The position numbers and the translations under genes are program-made. A DNA stretch of 64,000 bases, from assembly GCA_036339375.1 (NCBI GenBank), contig JAYZBC010000078.1, positions 3,091-67,090 on the forward strand. Direction: 5' to 3'. Shown one piece after another: positions 46,552-55,752 of this stretch (position 1 is its first letter; each line of letters opens with the position of its first letter). The notes beneath the pieces were generated by a model. It was not told the DNA's origin. It saw only the letters and a list, made by a program, of their open reading frames with translations, and ran no database searches. This DNA is from JAYZBC01 sp036339375. GTDB taxonomy: Bacteria > Pseudomonadota > Alphaproteobacteria > MPNO01 > UBA2964.

Positions 46552-47274
46552 ATGGAAAATCAAAAAAAAATCAAAATTGGTTTTGTAACCCCTGTTTCAG
46601 CTAACAGTAGACATTTTGCACCATTCCAAGCGCTCATTCCTGAGCATGTTGAAATGGAATTGGAGGGATTGAATATTGTAGGAAAAACCCTCGAAAGTCT
46701 TCGTGGGACAGGACAAATGGTAGCAGAAAAATCGGCGGAATTGGCTAAAAAACGGGGATGGCAGGGCGTTATTGTTAGCGGTGCACCGGTGGAGGTGCTA
46801 AACCCTGGTCTTTTAGAACTGTTAAAGGCGATAATAGAAGTTCCAGTGACAACAGCCCTAGATTCCTGCGTACACGCACTGAAAGCGTTTCACGTTCAAA
46901 GGGTGTTACTTCTCACGCCATTTGTTGAATCAATGAACGTTCTAATTAGGGACTACCTTCACGCCCAAAGTTTGATGGCCTACTCCCCATCTAACACCTT
47001 TAAAGACTATAAAGATGCTATCGTCGTAGAACCGGGGGCTGTTTATGATCTTGCCCAAACCGCCTTTGACAATCAAAATGACGTTGACGCTTTATACTTT
47101 CAGGGAGCCGTCCTAGACCCTTTAAAGATCCTTGAAAAACTTGAGACGGACCTTTTAAAACCGGTCGTGGCAAGTAACCCTGGTATGCTTTGGTATATTC
47201 TTTCATTGTTAGGTGTCCAATGCACAATTCCTGGTTACGGGCAATTACTTCGGCAATGGCCCCCATTTCAATAG
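46552..47274 (+). CDS. Arylmalonate decarboxylase/maleate isomerase-like protein lacking the catalytic Cys
   Basis: A 240-residue protein of the Asp/Glu racemase superfamily, the same length as arylmalonate decarboxylase, with closing PGYGQLL where AMDase has PGYGRLF. Comparing from memory with AMDase, the catalytic Cys188 position falls on Gln184 (LYFQGAVLDP) and the dioxyanion Thr-Ser on Ala78-Pro79 (SGAPVE). The two remaining cysteines (106, 224) are in other places. An altered or lost isomerase/decarboxylase activity is likely. ATG 46552 gives the family N-terminus; a TTG 14 codons upstream is less good. Confidence 0.75.
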   Translation: MENQKKIKIGFVTPVSANSRHFAPFQALIPEHVEMELEGLNIVGKTLESLRGTGQMVAEKSAELAKKRGWQGVIVSGAPVEVLNPGLLELLKAIIEVPVTTALDSCVHALKAFHVQRVLLLTPFVESMNVLIRDYLHAQSLMAYSPSNTFKDYKDAIVVEPGAVYDLAQTAFDNQNDVDALYFQGAVLDPLKILEKLETDLLKPVVASNPGMLWYILSLLGVQCTIPGYGQLLRQWPPFQ

Positions 47275-47379
47275 GGTTATTAAGAGGTCAAATTTAAAAT
47301 TTAGATTTGTCCATTTAGTGTACCTCGAGATTGATGCATTGATTTCTGATGTTTGGGTTTAATTGGAAGTACAAAAATA

Positions 47380-48102
47380 TTAGACGTATAACGTCGAGCC
47401 ATTTTCTTTAAGCCATTGGCGTGATTCTTTATAAGACAAAAAGGAATTCTCTACAGTTCTCCAAAATTCAGGAGAGTGGTTTTGATGGAGCAAATGGCAA
47501 AGTTCATGGATAATGACATAATCAACTATTCGTTTAGGTGCGAGGACTATCTTCCAATTGTAGATGATTTCACCCTTTATTGAACAAGAACCCCACCGTG
47601 ATTTATATTCTTTGACGGAAATTGATTTAGGGTGAAGACGAAGTTTTCGGGCGTATTTTTTGGTTTTGTCTCTTAAAATTTTTTCTGCGTGACTTTTATA
47701 CCACAGAACAATTCTGCTTTTTACAAAATTTAGTTTTTGGTCATTTTTAAGATTGGAGGACACCCCTAAAACCAACTCGCCCCTCTTAAGTCTGGCCTCA
47801 CCAATACCGTTTTCTAGTAATTTCAGTCTGTAACTTTTTCCAAGATAAGAAAAAGTTTCTCCATTCACATATTCCTTTGGTTTAAGAGGGTAAATCTTTT
47901 CTTGAAGTCTAATTTTTTTTCGTATCCAGGGTGTCTTTTTCAAAATTATGGCGTTTATGTTTTTTTGAGATAACCGCTTAGGAACGACAATACGCACTTT
48001 CCCCTTGTCAATTTTAATACTGAAGGTTTTTCTCCTATCGGTCCGAATAATTTCTATCGGAAACTCTAAGTCGTTATTTGTTTTCAACTGGTTTCTAGCC
48101 AT
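47380..48102 (-). CDS. M48/YgjP-like metallopeptidase domain protein
   Basis: A 240-residue protein of the YgjP/WLM-related family (DUF45). The zinc site is HELCH at residues 199-203, with SRWGSCS near residue 168 as the second conserved block. Members are often called M48-family hydrolases; their physiological substrate is unclear. The N-terminal half is Lys-rich and might bind nucleic acid. No signal peptide is visible, so it is probably cytosolic. It is not obviously linked to the catabolic genes around it. Confidence 0.85.
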   Translation of the reverse strand: MARNQLKTNNDLEFPIEIIRTDRRKTFSIKIDKGKVRIVVPKRLSQKNINAIILKKTPWIRKKIRLQEKIYPLKPKEYVNGETFSYLGKSYRLKLLENGIGEARLKRGELVLGVSSNLKNDQKLNFVKSRIVLWYKSHAEKILRDKTKKYARKLRLHPKSISVKEYKSRWGSCSIKGEIIYNWKIVLAPKRIVDYVIIHELCHLLHQNHSPEFWRTVENSFLSYKESRQWLKENGSTLYV

Positions 48103-48186
48103 CCATTCTAAAGAAAACCAACTTTAAAAATCGAAAAAGTTTAAATGCGGTTTCTTCTTAAATTTAATTTCTTTCCAATTCTGCAC

Positions 48187-49257
48187 TTAGAGCATTTGTC
48201 CACCAGGCAAATGAGGAAAAGCGCTGTGTTCATGTGGGTGTCGGACGGGTATCGTTTTAGTTACATATGTTCCATCTATTTCTTCCAATTTAGTAACCCC
48301 AATTAAACCCATGGTAACTTGAATTTCTGTTTCAAGCATTTCAAGGCAAGCCGTTAAGCCGTCAGCGCCTCCTGCACTTAACGCCCAGGCCTGCAAACGC
48401 CCTATTCCAACTGCTTTTGCACCAAGGGCTATCCCTTTGATTACATCAGTACCACGCGTAAAACCCCCATCTATGACAATTTCTGCTTTGCCATCTACTG
48501 CGGCCACAATTTCAGGAAGGGTGTCTATATTTCCGAGAACATAATCAAGCTGTCGTCCCCCATGATTGGAAATATAAACAACGTCCACGCCGTGTTCTAC
48601 CGCTAGTGCTGCATCTTCAGCTTTTTGTATACCTTTTACAATAAAGGGAATGTTGCCAATTTCGTCCTGAATCATTTTAACCGTGTCCCAGGTAACACCT
48701 TTTTGAAAATCTCGGGCCGGAACGCGACGCTGAGCGATTAAAGAAGGATGAAGCCGTTCTCTATTTCCATAGAATGCGGAATCAACGGTCAAGGCTACAC
48801 CCCGGTATCCCGCTTTAACCACTCGTTTTGCTAACTTTTTGATCCAATCATTGTCTCCACGAACGTAGATTTGGAAAATCTTTGGGTGAGAGCTATTCGC
48901 GGCTACCTCTTCAAGGCTGGGTTGGCAAACTGTAGACAAAAAATTTATACAACCAAATTTTTCTGCCGCATCATCGACATCCAAACCTCCGTTAGATGAG
49001 AATCTTTCAATGCCACCCAAGGGTGCCAGAAGTACAGGAATTCGAAGATCAGCACCGAGAAAATTAGTTGAGGCATCAGTTTCGCGTACATCCCTTAACA
49101 CGCTCGGTCGAAAAGCCAGACAATCTAACGCTTGACGGTTTCGTCGTAAACTAGTCTCAGATTCAGCAGCACCATTGATGTAGTCCCACTCGTCAGCACT
49201 CAATTTTCGTTTGGCCATAACGATCATTTCATGCATAGTCGCAAAGCTAACGGCCAT
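48187..49257 (-). CDS. FMN-dependent alpha-hydroxy-acid oxidase/dehydrogenase
   Basis: A 356-residue FMN TIM barrel of the lactate/glycolate oxidase family. ADEWDYINGAAESE at the N-terminus, VLLAPLGG near residue 75, IPFIVKGI with the FMN-binding Lys, and SNHGGRQLD with the catalytic His near residue 236 are all present. It oxidises an L-2-hydroxy acid to the 2-keto acid. AAGGAG lies 7 nt before the ATG. It follows the FAH-type hydrolase by 56 nt, so they may share a transcript and process keto acids from the adjacent aldolase. Confidence 0.9.
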   Translation of the reverse strand: MAVSFATMHEMIVMAKRKLSADEWDYINGAAESETSLRRNRQALDCLAFRPSVLRDVRETDASTNFLGADLRIPVLLAPLGGIERFSSNGGLDVDDAAEKFGCINFLSTVCQPSLEEVAANSSHPKIFQIYVRGDNDWIKKLAKRVVKAGYRGVALTVDSAFYGNRERLHPSLIAQRRVPARDFQKGVTWDTVKMIQDEIGNIPFIVKGIQKAEDAALAVEHGVDVVYISNHGGRQLDYVLGNIDTLPEIVAAVDGKAEIVIDGGFTRGTDVIKGIALGAKAVGIGRLQAWALSAGGADGLTACLEMLETEIQVTMGLIGVTKLEEIDGTYVTKTIPVRHPHEHSAFPHLPGGQML

Positions 49258-49313
49258 ACCCTATCTCCTTGCATTTTTATTTTTTGATTTAGCTTTCAAA
49301 ACTTTTTTAATTT

Positions 49314-50180
49314 TTAAATTTCGTGTGCCCGAACACGAACTTCCATACGCCCTATTTTTTCAAAATCAGCAACTAAAATATCTCCAGGTACTACTGGCTC
49401 AAAACCTAAAGGAGACCCAGCCATTATGATATCACCGGGATAAAGCGTATAAAAATTAGAAGCATGAGATATTATTTGTTTAATGCCAAAAGCCATTTGG
49501 TTTGTGTTTGAATTTTGTAACGCTTTCCCATTCAACGAAAGAGATATGCCTATATTGTCAGGGTCATCAATTTCATCTGAGGTAACGATCCAGGGACCTA
49601 ACACAGCGTAACCATCAATGGATTTTCGGGAGCTTGCACTTTCCGCACCCCGCAATGTCATATCCATTCCGATACAGTAACCACCAACGTAATCTAATGC
49701 GTTCGACTCCGAAATATTGGTTCCCGTACGACCAATTATGATTGTAAATTCTGCCTCTGGATCGTTTCGACGATCTAAAAATCTAAGAGCTACCCCTTCT
49801 GAAGGCCCAACTAAGGCACTATTTGCCTTGATAAACATTCTAACTGGATCGCTATCGCTGCGAGAGGTCCCAACAGGAACCCCAGGACCAAAATCAAGCT
49901 TTTCTAAATCTCTATTTTTGCGATTACCAGCAATGCCAATAATTTTACTTGGATTTGCAACAGGGCTTAAAAGTTTTACATTTTCTAATTCATAGCGATC
50001 ACCGTTTTCCGCCATAGCTTTGGCTGATTTTTGAATGGTTTTCCAATTACGTATCAGGTGATCTCCCATAGGGCATGGCCAATTAAGAGGGGGCAATGTA
50101 TCAAGAGCGCTACTTACATCAATTATTGTTGTTCCATCTAACAAACCAAGTTGGTTGTTATTAAATCGGCAAATCTTCAT
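49314..50180 (-). CDS. Fumarylacetoacetate hydrolase family protein
   Basis: A 288-residue FAH-type enzyme. The metal-binding acidic residues lie in DPEAEFTIIIGRTG near residue 134 and the downstream GYCIGMDMT; the C-terminal GSPLGFEPVVPGDILVADFE is also conserved. The family covers acylpyruvases, meta-pathway isomerases/decarboxylases and fumarylacetoacetate hydrolase. GGAG is 8 nt before the ATG. Its place next to a ring dioxygenase and an HpcH aldolase suggests a meta-cleavage-type role. Confidence 0.9.
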   Translation of the reverse strand: MKICRFNNNQLGLLDGTTIIDVSSALDTLPPLNWPCPMGDHLIRNWKTIQKSAKAMAENGDRYELENVKLLSPVANPSKIIGIAGNRKNRDLEKLDFGPGVPVGTSRSDSDPVRMFIKANSALVGPSEGVALRFLDRRNDPEAEFTIIIGRTGTNISESNALDYVGGYCIGMDMTLRGAESASSRKSIDGYAVLGPWIVTSDEIDDPDNIGISLSLNGKALQNSNTNQMAFGIKQIISHASNFYTLYPGDIIMAGSPLGFEPVVPGDILVADFEKIGRMEVRVRAHEI

Positions 50181-50395
50181 ACTGGGTTCTCCAATTTAAA
50201 CTTTAACATGACTTCAAATGATCTTCTGAACGTACTTTTCTGCTCCCAAAAATCCGATCCAATAAGTCAACGAAGTTGCAAACTTTAAACGATACCACTG
50301 GGAAAGGGTTCTATGATAGGTTCTTGGTTCTCGTAAACTGAAGTAAGGTTCTAGCAGTAAAAAACACATTTTATACTATGTTTAGCTCTCTAGAA

Positions 50396-50425
50396 TTGAC
50401 CTCCTATCCAATAAAATTGGATAAT
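50396..50425 (+). promoter_or_regulatory. Promoter with embedded operator-like palindrome for the TauD gene
   Basis: TTGACC at 50396-50401 and GATAAT at 50420-50425 match sigma70 boxes at 5 of 6 positions each, with an 18-nt spacer. Between and into the -10 lies a perfect inverted repeat, TATCCAAT-AAA-ATTGGATA (50405-50423). A regulator bound there would block RNA polymerase. The TauD ATG follows at 50456 with GGAAAG upstream. Confidence 0.45.
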
Positions 50426-50455
50426 TAATGCCTAATTTTAAAGCAGGAAAGATTT

Positions 50456-51328
50456 ATGGCGACAAGAGTACAACAACATAGTGAAATAAAAATAAAAAAA
50501 CTTCACCCGAAAATTGGTGCGGAAGTCACTGGGTTTGACCTCCGTTTGCCACTTGACGATGAAATTATTCAGATAATAAAAGAAGCGTGGTACAAACACA
50601 CAGTATTGTTATTCCGTAACCAACAGCTTTCCGAGGACGAACAACTTCGCTTTGCATCTTTATTTGGTCCAATCGCTGATCGTGTACAACCTCCACGAAA
50701 CAAAAATTATAGTGATGCCGCCGATTGGGGGAAATTAATGTTGGTGACAGATCACGTTAGTGAAGATGGAAAACCTCTCGGATCCCTTGGCCATGGGGAA
50801 ATGACTTTTCATACAGACAAATGCTATAGAGAACGACCTCATCACGCTTCGTTTTTATATGGTATCGAAATCCCCGATACGGGTGGAAATACAAAATTCG
50901 CTAGCCTTTACGCAGCCTATAACTCTATGCCACAAAATTTAAAAAAACGCCTAAAAAATGCATTTGTAATGCAGGGACACCAATACGGAGGATATGGTCG
51001 TTTGGATTTGGACGTTGATTTAGCTGACATACATCATTTTAGACAACCAATGATTGTCAAAAATCCTGGTTCTGGTATGCCCGCACTTTATATTTCTCGC
51101 TTAAATACAATGTGGATTGAGGGTTTTGATAGAGGGGAAAGTGAAGCTCTGCTTGAGCCATTGTTTGACCTCACGGAAGACCCCAAGAACATGTATGAAC
51201 ATGTTTGGAGACAAGGTGATTTACTAATGTGGGACAATTTAGCTTGTTTACACGCTCGCACAGATTGGCCTAAGGACCAGAAAAGGGCATTGCGACGTTG
51301 CACGACAGAAGGGGAACGCCTTTGGTAA
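50456..51328 (+). CDS. TauD/TfdA family Fe(II)/2-oxoglutarate-dependent dioxygenase
   Basis: A 290-residue oxygenase. The iron-binding H119-x-D121 is in TFHTDKCY and the distal His near 266 in CLHARTDWP, followed by an Arg cluster (RALRR) that binds 2-oxoglutarate. KLHPKIGAEVTGFDLR is the family N-terminus. It hydroxylates an aliphatic or aryl sulfonate, ether or similar compound; the substrate is unknown. The only plus-strand gene amid leftward catabolic genes, with its own promoter and possible operator. Confidence 0.9.
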   Translation: MATRVQQHSEIKIKKLHPKIGAEVTGFDLRLPLDDEIIQIIKEAWYKHTVLLFRNQQLSEDEQLRFASLFGPIADRVQPPRNKNYSDAADWGKLMLVTDHVSEDGKPLGSLGHGEMTFHTDKCYRERPHHASFLYGIEIPDTGGNTKFASLYAAYNSMPQNLKKRLKNAFVMQGHQYGGYGRLDLDVDLADIHHFRQPMIVKNPGSGMPALYISRLNTMWIEGFDRGESEALLEPLFDLTEDPKNMYEHVWRQGDLLMWDNLACLHARTDWPKDQKRALRRCTTEGERLW

Positions 51329-51356
51329 AAAATTAATAACTAAAGTTGAGGTCTTT

Positions 51357-52169
51357 TCACGTTATGTCTAATTTACGAAATGCTTGCACGTCAGAACGAC
51401 AAGCGGCGATCAATGTAAAAATATCTGCACCCCCGAGAATAAATCGAGCTCCCATATTAACAATTTTTTGTAGCAATTCCGGGTAATTGTGGATGCTAAT
51501 ACCACCAATTGCTAAATGCTTATTATTTTTTTTGCAAGCTTCAGCTGTTAATTGATACGCATTAATCACATCAACGTGATCAAGCTGTCCATGGATACCC
51601 ATCGTTGCACACAAGTCATTAGTACCAATCATTACCTGATCAATACCCTCCACCGACGCAATGGCGTCAACATTTTTTATTGCCTCTGGTGTCTCCAACA
51701 TAACGGTTAACAGAGTGTTTTCGTTCAGGAGTGATGTAGACTCTGTGGCGGGCATGCCCATGTACCCCAGTTGTGGCATAAGACCAGAGACAGAGCGATG
51801 GCCGATCGGCGGGAACTTACAATTTAGAACGCATTTTCTTGCCTGATCTACAGTGTCAACGTGGGGTACAATCACGCCCATTGCACCGCAATCGAGTACT
51901 CGGGCAGCATGATGATGTTCGTGCCCAGGCACCCGGACAAGGGGCGTGACGCCAGCATCCAGCGCAGCTGTACAAATTTGTGAGGCACTTTCGGTAGTAA
52001 TTGGGCTGTGCTCCATGTCCACAAACAAAGCATCGAAGCCTGCAGCTCGTGCTATCCTGGCGATATCAGCAGTCCGGCCAAGCCGCACACCCATACACAA
52101 TACCAAATTTCCTGATTCAAGCCTTAGCTTTGCGTGATTTGGAATAGGGCCGTATGGATCTTCATTCAT
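51357..52169 (-). CDS. HpcH/HpaI family aldolase
   Basis: A 270-residue metal-dependent class II aldolase. VDMEHSPIT near residue 48, VRVPGHEHHHAARVLDCGAMGVIVPHV near residue 85, and MLETPEA with the metal-binding Glu near residue 155 are characteristic. The family cleaves 4-hydroxy-2-oxo acids from meta-cleavage pathways. It ends the leftward oxygenase operon, 109 nt after the flavoprotein gene. Confidence 0.9.
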   Translation of the reverse strand: MNEDPYGPIPNHAKLRLESGNLVLCMGVRLGRTADIARIARAAGFDALFVDMEHSPITTESASQICTAALDAGVTPLVRVPGHEHHHAARVLDCGAMGVIVPHVDTVDQARKCVLNCKFPPIGHRSVSGLMPQLGYMGMPATESTSLLNENTLLTVMLETPEAIKNVDAIASVEGIDQVMIGTNDLCATMGIHGQLDHVDVINAYQLTAEACKKNNKHLAIGGISIHNYPELLQKIVNMGARFILGGADIFTLIAACRSDVQAFRKLDIT

Positions 52170-52278
52170 TCTTTTTTCCTAATTTGTAAATTCAAAATCT
52201 GTAAATAATTTCAAAATGAGCAAGTTTACATCAAATTTAGTAAAAAACGAGGTTGATGATACCAATTAACATAAATTA

Positions 52279-53754
52279 CTATTTTCTATTTGGCTTTCCC
52301 ACAAAACCTTTCCCGAAACCGCCCTCATGAGCCGCCCACCCGCCAGCAACTCTCCCACTAAAAATCGATGGCCCAAGCATAGTCCCCTCCAAACCAGCCC
52401 GACCATTAATATGGCCGCCGGCCATTCCTGTTGCCTCTCCAGCGGCGTAAAGCCCTTTAATTGTTTCAAAATGTTTATTGAGTACGCGACATTTTATATC
52501 TGTTTTTATGCCCCCAAAATTTTTGCGCGCTAAGGGGAAAATTTGGACAGCGAAATATGGGGGCGCATCAAATTTTTTAGAAAATTTAAGAGGTTTGTTG
52601 AATTTTGGTTCCCTTTCAAGACTTTGATCAAAAGCTTGGTTATAACGTTTCACAGTATTGAGAAACGTTTCCGGATCGACATCAATTTTTTCAGCAAGGC
52701 TTTCTAATGTATCAGCTTTTTTAATAAAGGGGGAATTCTCCAAAAGCTCTTCCACCTTTTTCCGATCGACCTTGTCACCAGACCGGTAATAGGGATCAGC
52801 AATTTCCATTGTAGTCGTCATGGGTGTGTCCAAAATCGCCCATGCATGGCGTGGGTTCTGCGCCATTAAGGCAGGGCTTGCAGAATTTCCACCTGATTGA
52901 GCTTCATTGTGAAAACGACTGCCCTGTTGGTTCACCCATATGTAACCTGGTGCTTGTCGAAATACCAACCCGCGTCTTTGCGCAGGGTCCTTATAATCCG
53001 GCGTAGCATAAACATAAAACCAAATGTGATCCATATGTGTTAGATAGCCACCAACTTCTTGAACAAGTTTGTGGCCAGATCCAGTCGATCCGCGTCCCGA
53101 CCCTTCCAGAATTCTATCGTTTTTGAGATTAGGGTTAAATTCGAGAACCATGTCTAAATTAGAATTAAACCCACCTGTTGTAACTACAACAACACGGCTT
53201 AAAACATCAACGCTCTCTTTGGTTCGAATGTTTATGCCTTCAAAACCCAACACACGGTTATTTTTGACTTTAATTTTCGTGATTTCAGTGTCAGAAACAA
53301 TTTCTCCCTCCTTGTCACGAAATGCATCAATTAGACGTGACGTAATTCCGAGCCCACTTTGTTCCGGGCGAGTCCAACGAATTACAGAATTTCCCTCTTG
53401 GGGTTTCATATCAGCCCATTTAACCCCAAGACTTTCAGCCCAAAAATAAAGATCATGGAGCGAATGCTCTATGTAGTATCTCGCCCAAACTTGGTCGACA
53501 GAAGGTCCACCCCATTTGACCCAGTCTTTGAATGCTAAATCCGGAGTGTCTTTTATATTATTTTTCTTTTGTATGGGTGTCCCAACAATCAAACACCCAC
53601 CACCTGAAATAATTGCTGCACCCCCTGGTTCTGGGGCCTTTTCAAACGAAACAACACGCGCACCCGCATCGCGCGCCTCAATTCCAGCTGCCATACCGGC
53701 GCCGCCAGAACCAATAATTGCAACATCAGTTTCAAAAGTTTTAACTTCAGGCAA
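52279..53754 (-). CDS. FAD-dependent dehydrogenase, fumarate reductase/tricarballylate dehydrogenase-like (TTG start)
   Basis: A 491-residue flavoprotein. VAIIGSGGAGMAAGIEA at residue 11 binds FAD and GLYAAGEATGMAGGHINGRAGLEG near residue 440 is the C-terminal FAD site of the fumarate reductase/3-ketosteroid dehydrogenase group. The start is TTG 53754 with GGGGG 8 nt upstream; the next Met lies inside the Rossmann fold. It could reduce or desaturate the diol or ring product of the oxygenase just upstream. The substrate is unknown. Confidence 0.88.
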   Translation of the reverse strand: MPEVKTFETDVAIIGSGGAGMAAGIEARDAGARVVSFEKAPEPGGAAIISGGGCLIVGTPIQKKNNIKDTPDLAFKDWVKWGGPSVDQVWARYYIEHSLHDLYFWAESLGVKWADMKPQEGNSVIRWTRPEQSGLGITSRLIDAFRDKEGEIVSDTEITKIKVKNNRVLGFEGINIRTKESVDVLSRVVVVTTGGFNSNLDMVLEFNPNLKNDRILEGSGRGSTGSGHKLVQEVGGYLTHMDHIWFYVYATPDYKDPAQRRGLVFRQAPGYIWVNQQGSRFHNEAQSGGNSASPALMAQNPRHAWAILDTPMTTTMEIADPYYRSGDKVDRKKVEELLENSPFIKKADTLESLAEKIDVDPETFLNTVKRYNQAFDQSLEREPKFNKPLKFSKKFDAPPYFAVQIFPLARKNFGGIKTDIKCRVLNKHFETIKGLYAAGEATGMAGGHINGRAGLEGTMLGPSIFSGRVAGGWAAHEGGFGKGFVGKPNRK

Positions 53755-53811
53755 GGTTCGATCCCCCTTCTATGAGTTAATTGCAACTCGAGATTTTCCA
53801 ATAACATTGGG

Positions 53812-54321
53812 CTATAGCCAAACTTGCATTACATAATCAAAAGGTCCCTCTACGTTCACCAGATCAACCCTTTGCAACTGAATTTTATACCCCGAATTGG
53901 TTTTTTTTAATGTATGAGTATATTTACCACCAAAATACCTTTGATTATCCAACCGGTATTCTAGCATGTGAAAACGGGAGGAAACCAAAAGTTCACCTTT
54001 AGACTTTTCTTCTTTTTGGATGATCACATTTGAAACAACATGGCTCGTTCGATGACCTGCAGCTTGAGAGTGAGCGTAGGGATGTTCAACACGACGTATC
54101 CGCATATTCATTAAATGGTAATCTTCATAAAAAATATTTGGCTGGCCTTCACCTATTTCTTGTTTGCTCGAAGCCGGCATCCAATAGAGACCATCTTCAG
54201 TGAATAGGTTAAGCCATTCCTCCCACCGTCTCTCGTCGAGAACTTCGGCCTGAAAATAGAGAAAATTTTCTACTTCCCGCTGAGTATCATTGGAAGAAGT
54301 TAAATTTTTATTCTTTGGCAT
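53812..54321 (-). CDS. Ring-hydroxylating dioxygenase, beta subunit (second)
   Basis: A 169-residue SnoaL-like beta subunit. VENFLYFQAEVLDERRWEEWLNLFTEDGLYWMP is the typical N-terminal half, and the last residues (DLVNVEGPFDYVMQVWL) match the benzoate/biphenyl type. It is encoded 24 nt after its alpha subunit and 57 nt before the flavoprotein gene. Confidence 0.9.
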   Translation of the reverse strand: MPKNKNLTSSNDTQREVENFLYFQAEVLDERRWEEWLNLFTEDGLYWMPASSKQEIGEGQPNIFYEDYHLMNMRIRRVEHPYAHSQAAGHRTSHVVSNVIIQKEEKSKGELLVSSRFHMLEYRLDNQRYFGGKYTHTLKKTNSGYKIQLQRVDLVNVEGPFDYVMQVWL

Positions 54322-54345
54322 GATGCCGTTTTTTCCTTGCGTTGG

Positions 54346-55659
54346 TTATGCTGACATATAATTTTTCCAAGCAGCAAACATGTTTCTCATTGGTTGTTCA
54401 CTCATCCCGGATACAGAGGTCGTTATACCCTCTTTTACGGGGTCCTGACCGTAGTTTCGATGGAAACTCACCCAATCCCCGCCTCCTTCTAAAGATAAAC
54501 CATCCTGACACGCCCGGAAATTACTTAGATCGTCAGCATTCACCATCGTCGATGGGGAATTCACATGATAGTAATAAGCGAGAGATCGTTCATAAACACC
54601 TTTAGGGGCGCCTTTAAGTTTAAAATGCCAAATTTCAGTAAGTGTTTTGTTCGCTGCAAGAGGACGAACCGCCCGAAGTTGCTGTAAAGGAGGTTGAACC
54701 GATAGACATGGATACACCAAAACGTGATGAATATTTGTCGAAAGAATTTCTTCCATCCTTTCCTCACCATAGGCATCTATCAAAACATTTTCGTGGGCGA
54801 CCGTTACAGGATCTCGAGGTCGCAAGCCCATGTAGCCGGCCAAAACATTATGGCCCTTAGGGTATCCAATGGTATCAAGGGCATCCCATTTTTCATAAGG
54901 TAGTGAGAAATCTGCTAAAAACTGATAGCCAATGGGGGGGTCTTCACCAGTTTTTTGTTTAAAAATTTTCTGTTCTTGTGCTGCTGCATCACCAGTGGAA
55001 TGGTGGGTAATTGACGGGTGTACTGCGTCCAATTGGTTTTCCAGAAAAATCTTCCAATTTGAATGTTGAATTATTCGAAAACAATTCATAACAATTTCGC
55101 ATTCCCCTTTTGGAGAACGATTGCAAATGTCATCAAAAGCCGATTTTGCGCCCTTTCCAAGCCACTCTTCCAAGCTTTCTCCCTCAACAGATAAACTTGC
55201 AAAAACAAACCCTCGGTAAGTTTCCTGCCTTTCAGCACGTTTCATTTGAAGCTCGGGATCCGTTAAATCGACAATGCCTTCATAACCTTTTTTCATAGGA
55301 ACGTTACGTAAGCTACCATCCAAATTAAATTGCCACGCATGGTAGGGACAACGAAATGCCTTAGAAATGCTGCCATGTAGATTATTGCAAATCAGTGTGC
55401 CTCTATGGGGACATCGGTTATACAGGACATGAACCTGCTCATCTTCGCTTCGACATAAAATCACACGTTCCTTCCCAATCCAAGTTGTCCAATAATCCCC
55501 CGGATTGGGTACCTGGCTTTCATGCCCAACATAAATCCACGATTTGTAAAATATTTTTTCGAGTTCTTTTTCAAACACCTGTTCATCCGCATAGCAGGCC
55601 TTGTGCACGCGTTCCGGTTCCACTAACGAACCAAGGTTACCGTAATCATCTAAAGGCAT
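54346..55659 (-). CDS. Rieske ring-hydroxylating dioxygenase, alpha subunit (second)
   Basis: A 437-residue alpha subunit. Rieske ligands are C83-x-H85 (NRCPHRG) and C104-x2-H107 (CPYHAW). The mononuclear iron site is D211-x2-H214-x4-H219 in LDAVHPSITHH. ATG 55659 is favoured by GGAGGG 4 nt upstream; a TTG five codons earlier lies across that ribosome binding site. It belongs to the benzoate/anthranilate-type class by its partner subunit. Substrate unknown. Confidence 0.92.
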   Translation of the reverse strand: MPLDDYGNLGSLVEPERVHKACYADEQVFEKELEKIFYKSWIYVGHESQVPNPGDYWTTWIGKERVILCRSEDEQVHVLYNRCPHRGTLICNNLHGSISKAFRCPYHAWQFNLDGSLRNVPMKKGYEGIVDLTDPELQMKRAERQETYRGFVFASLSVEGESLEEWLGKGAKSAFDDICNRSPKGECEIVMNCFRIIQHSNWKIFLENQLDAVHPSITHHSTGDAAAQEQKIFKQKTGEDPPIGYQFLADFSLPYEKWDALDTIGYPKGHNVLAGYMGLRPRDPVTVAHENVLIDAYGEERMEEILSTNIHHVLVYPCLSVQPPLQQLRAVRPLAANKTLTEIWHFKLKGAPKGVYERSLAYYYHVNSPSTMVNADDLSNFRACQDGLSLEGGGDWVSFHRNYGQDPVKEGITTSVSGMSEQPMRNMFAAWKNYMSA

Positions 55660-55752
55660 GTGTCCCTCCGACAAAAACTTATAAATTTAGTTTTCAGTTT
55701 ATAATATAAAAGAATTTTGAAAAAAATAGATGTTGGGTTAGATAAAACTTAC

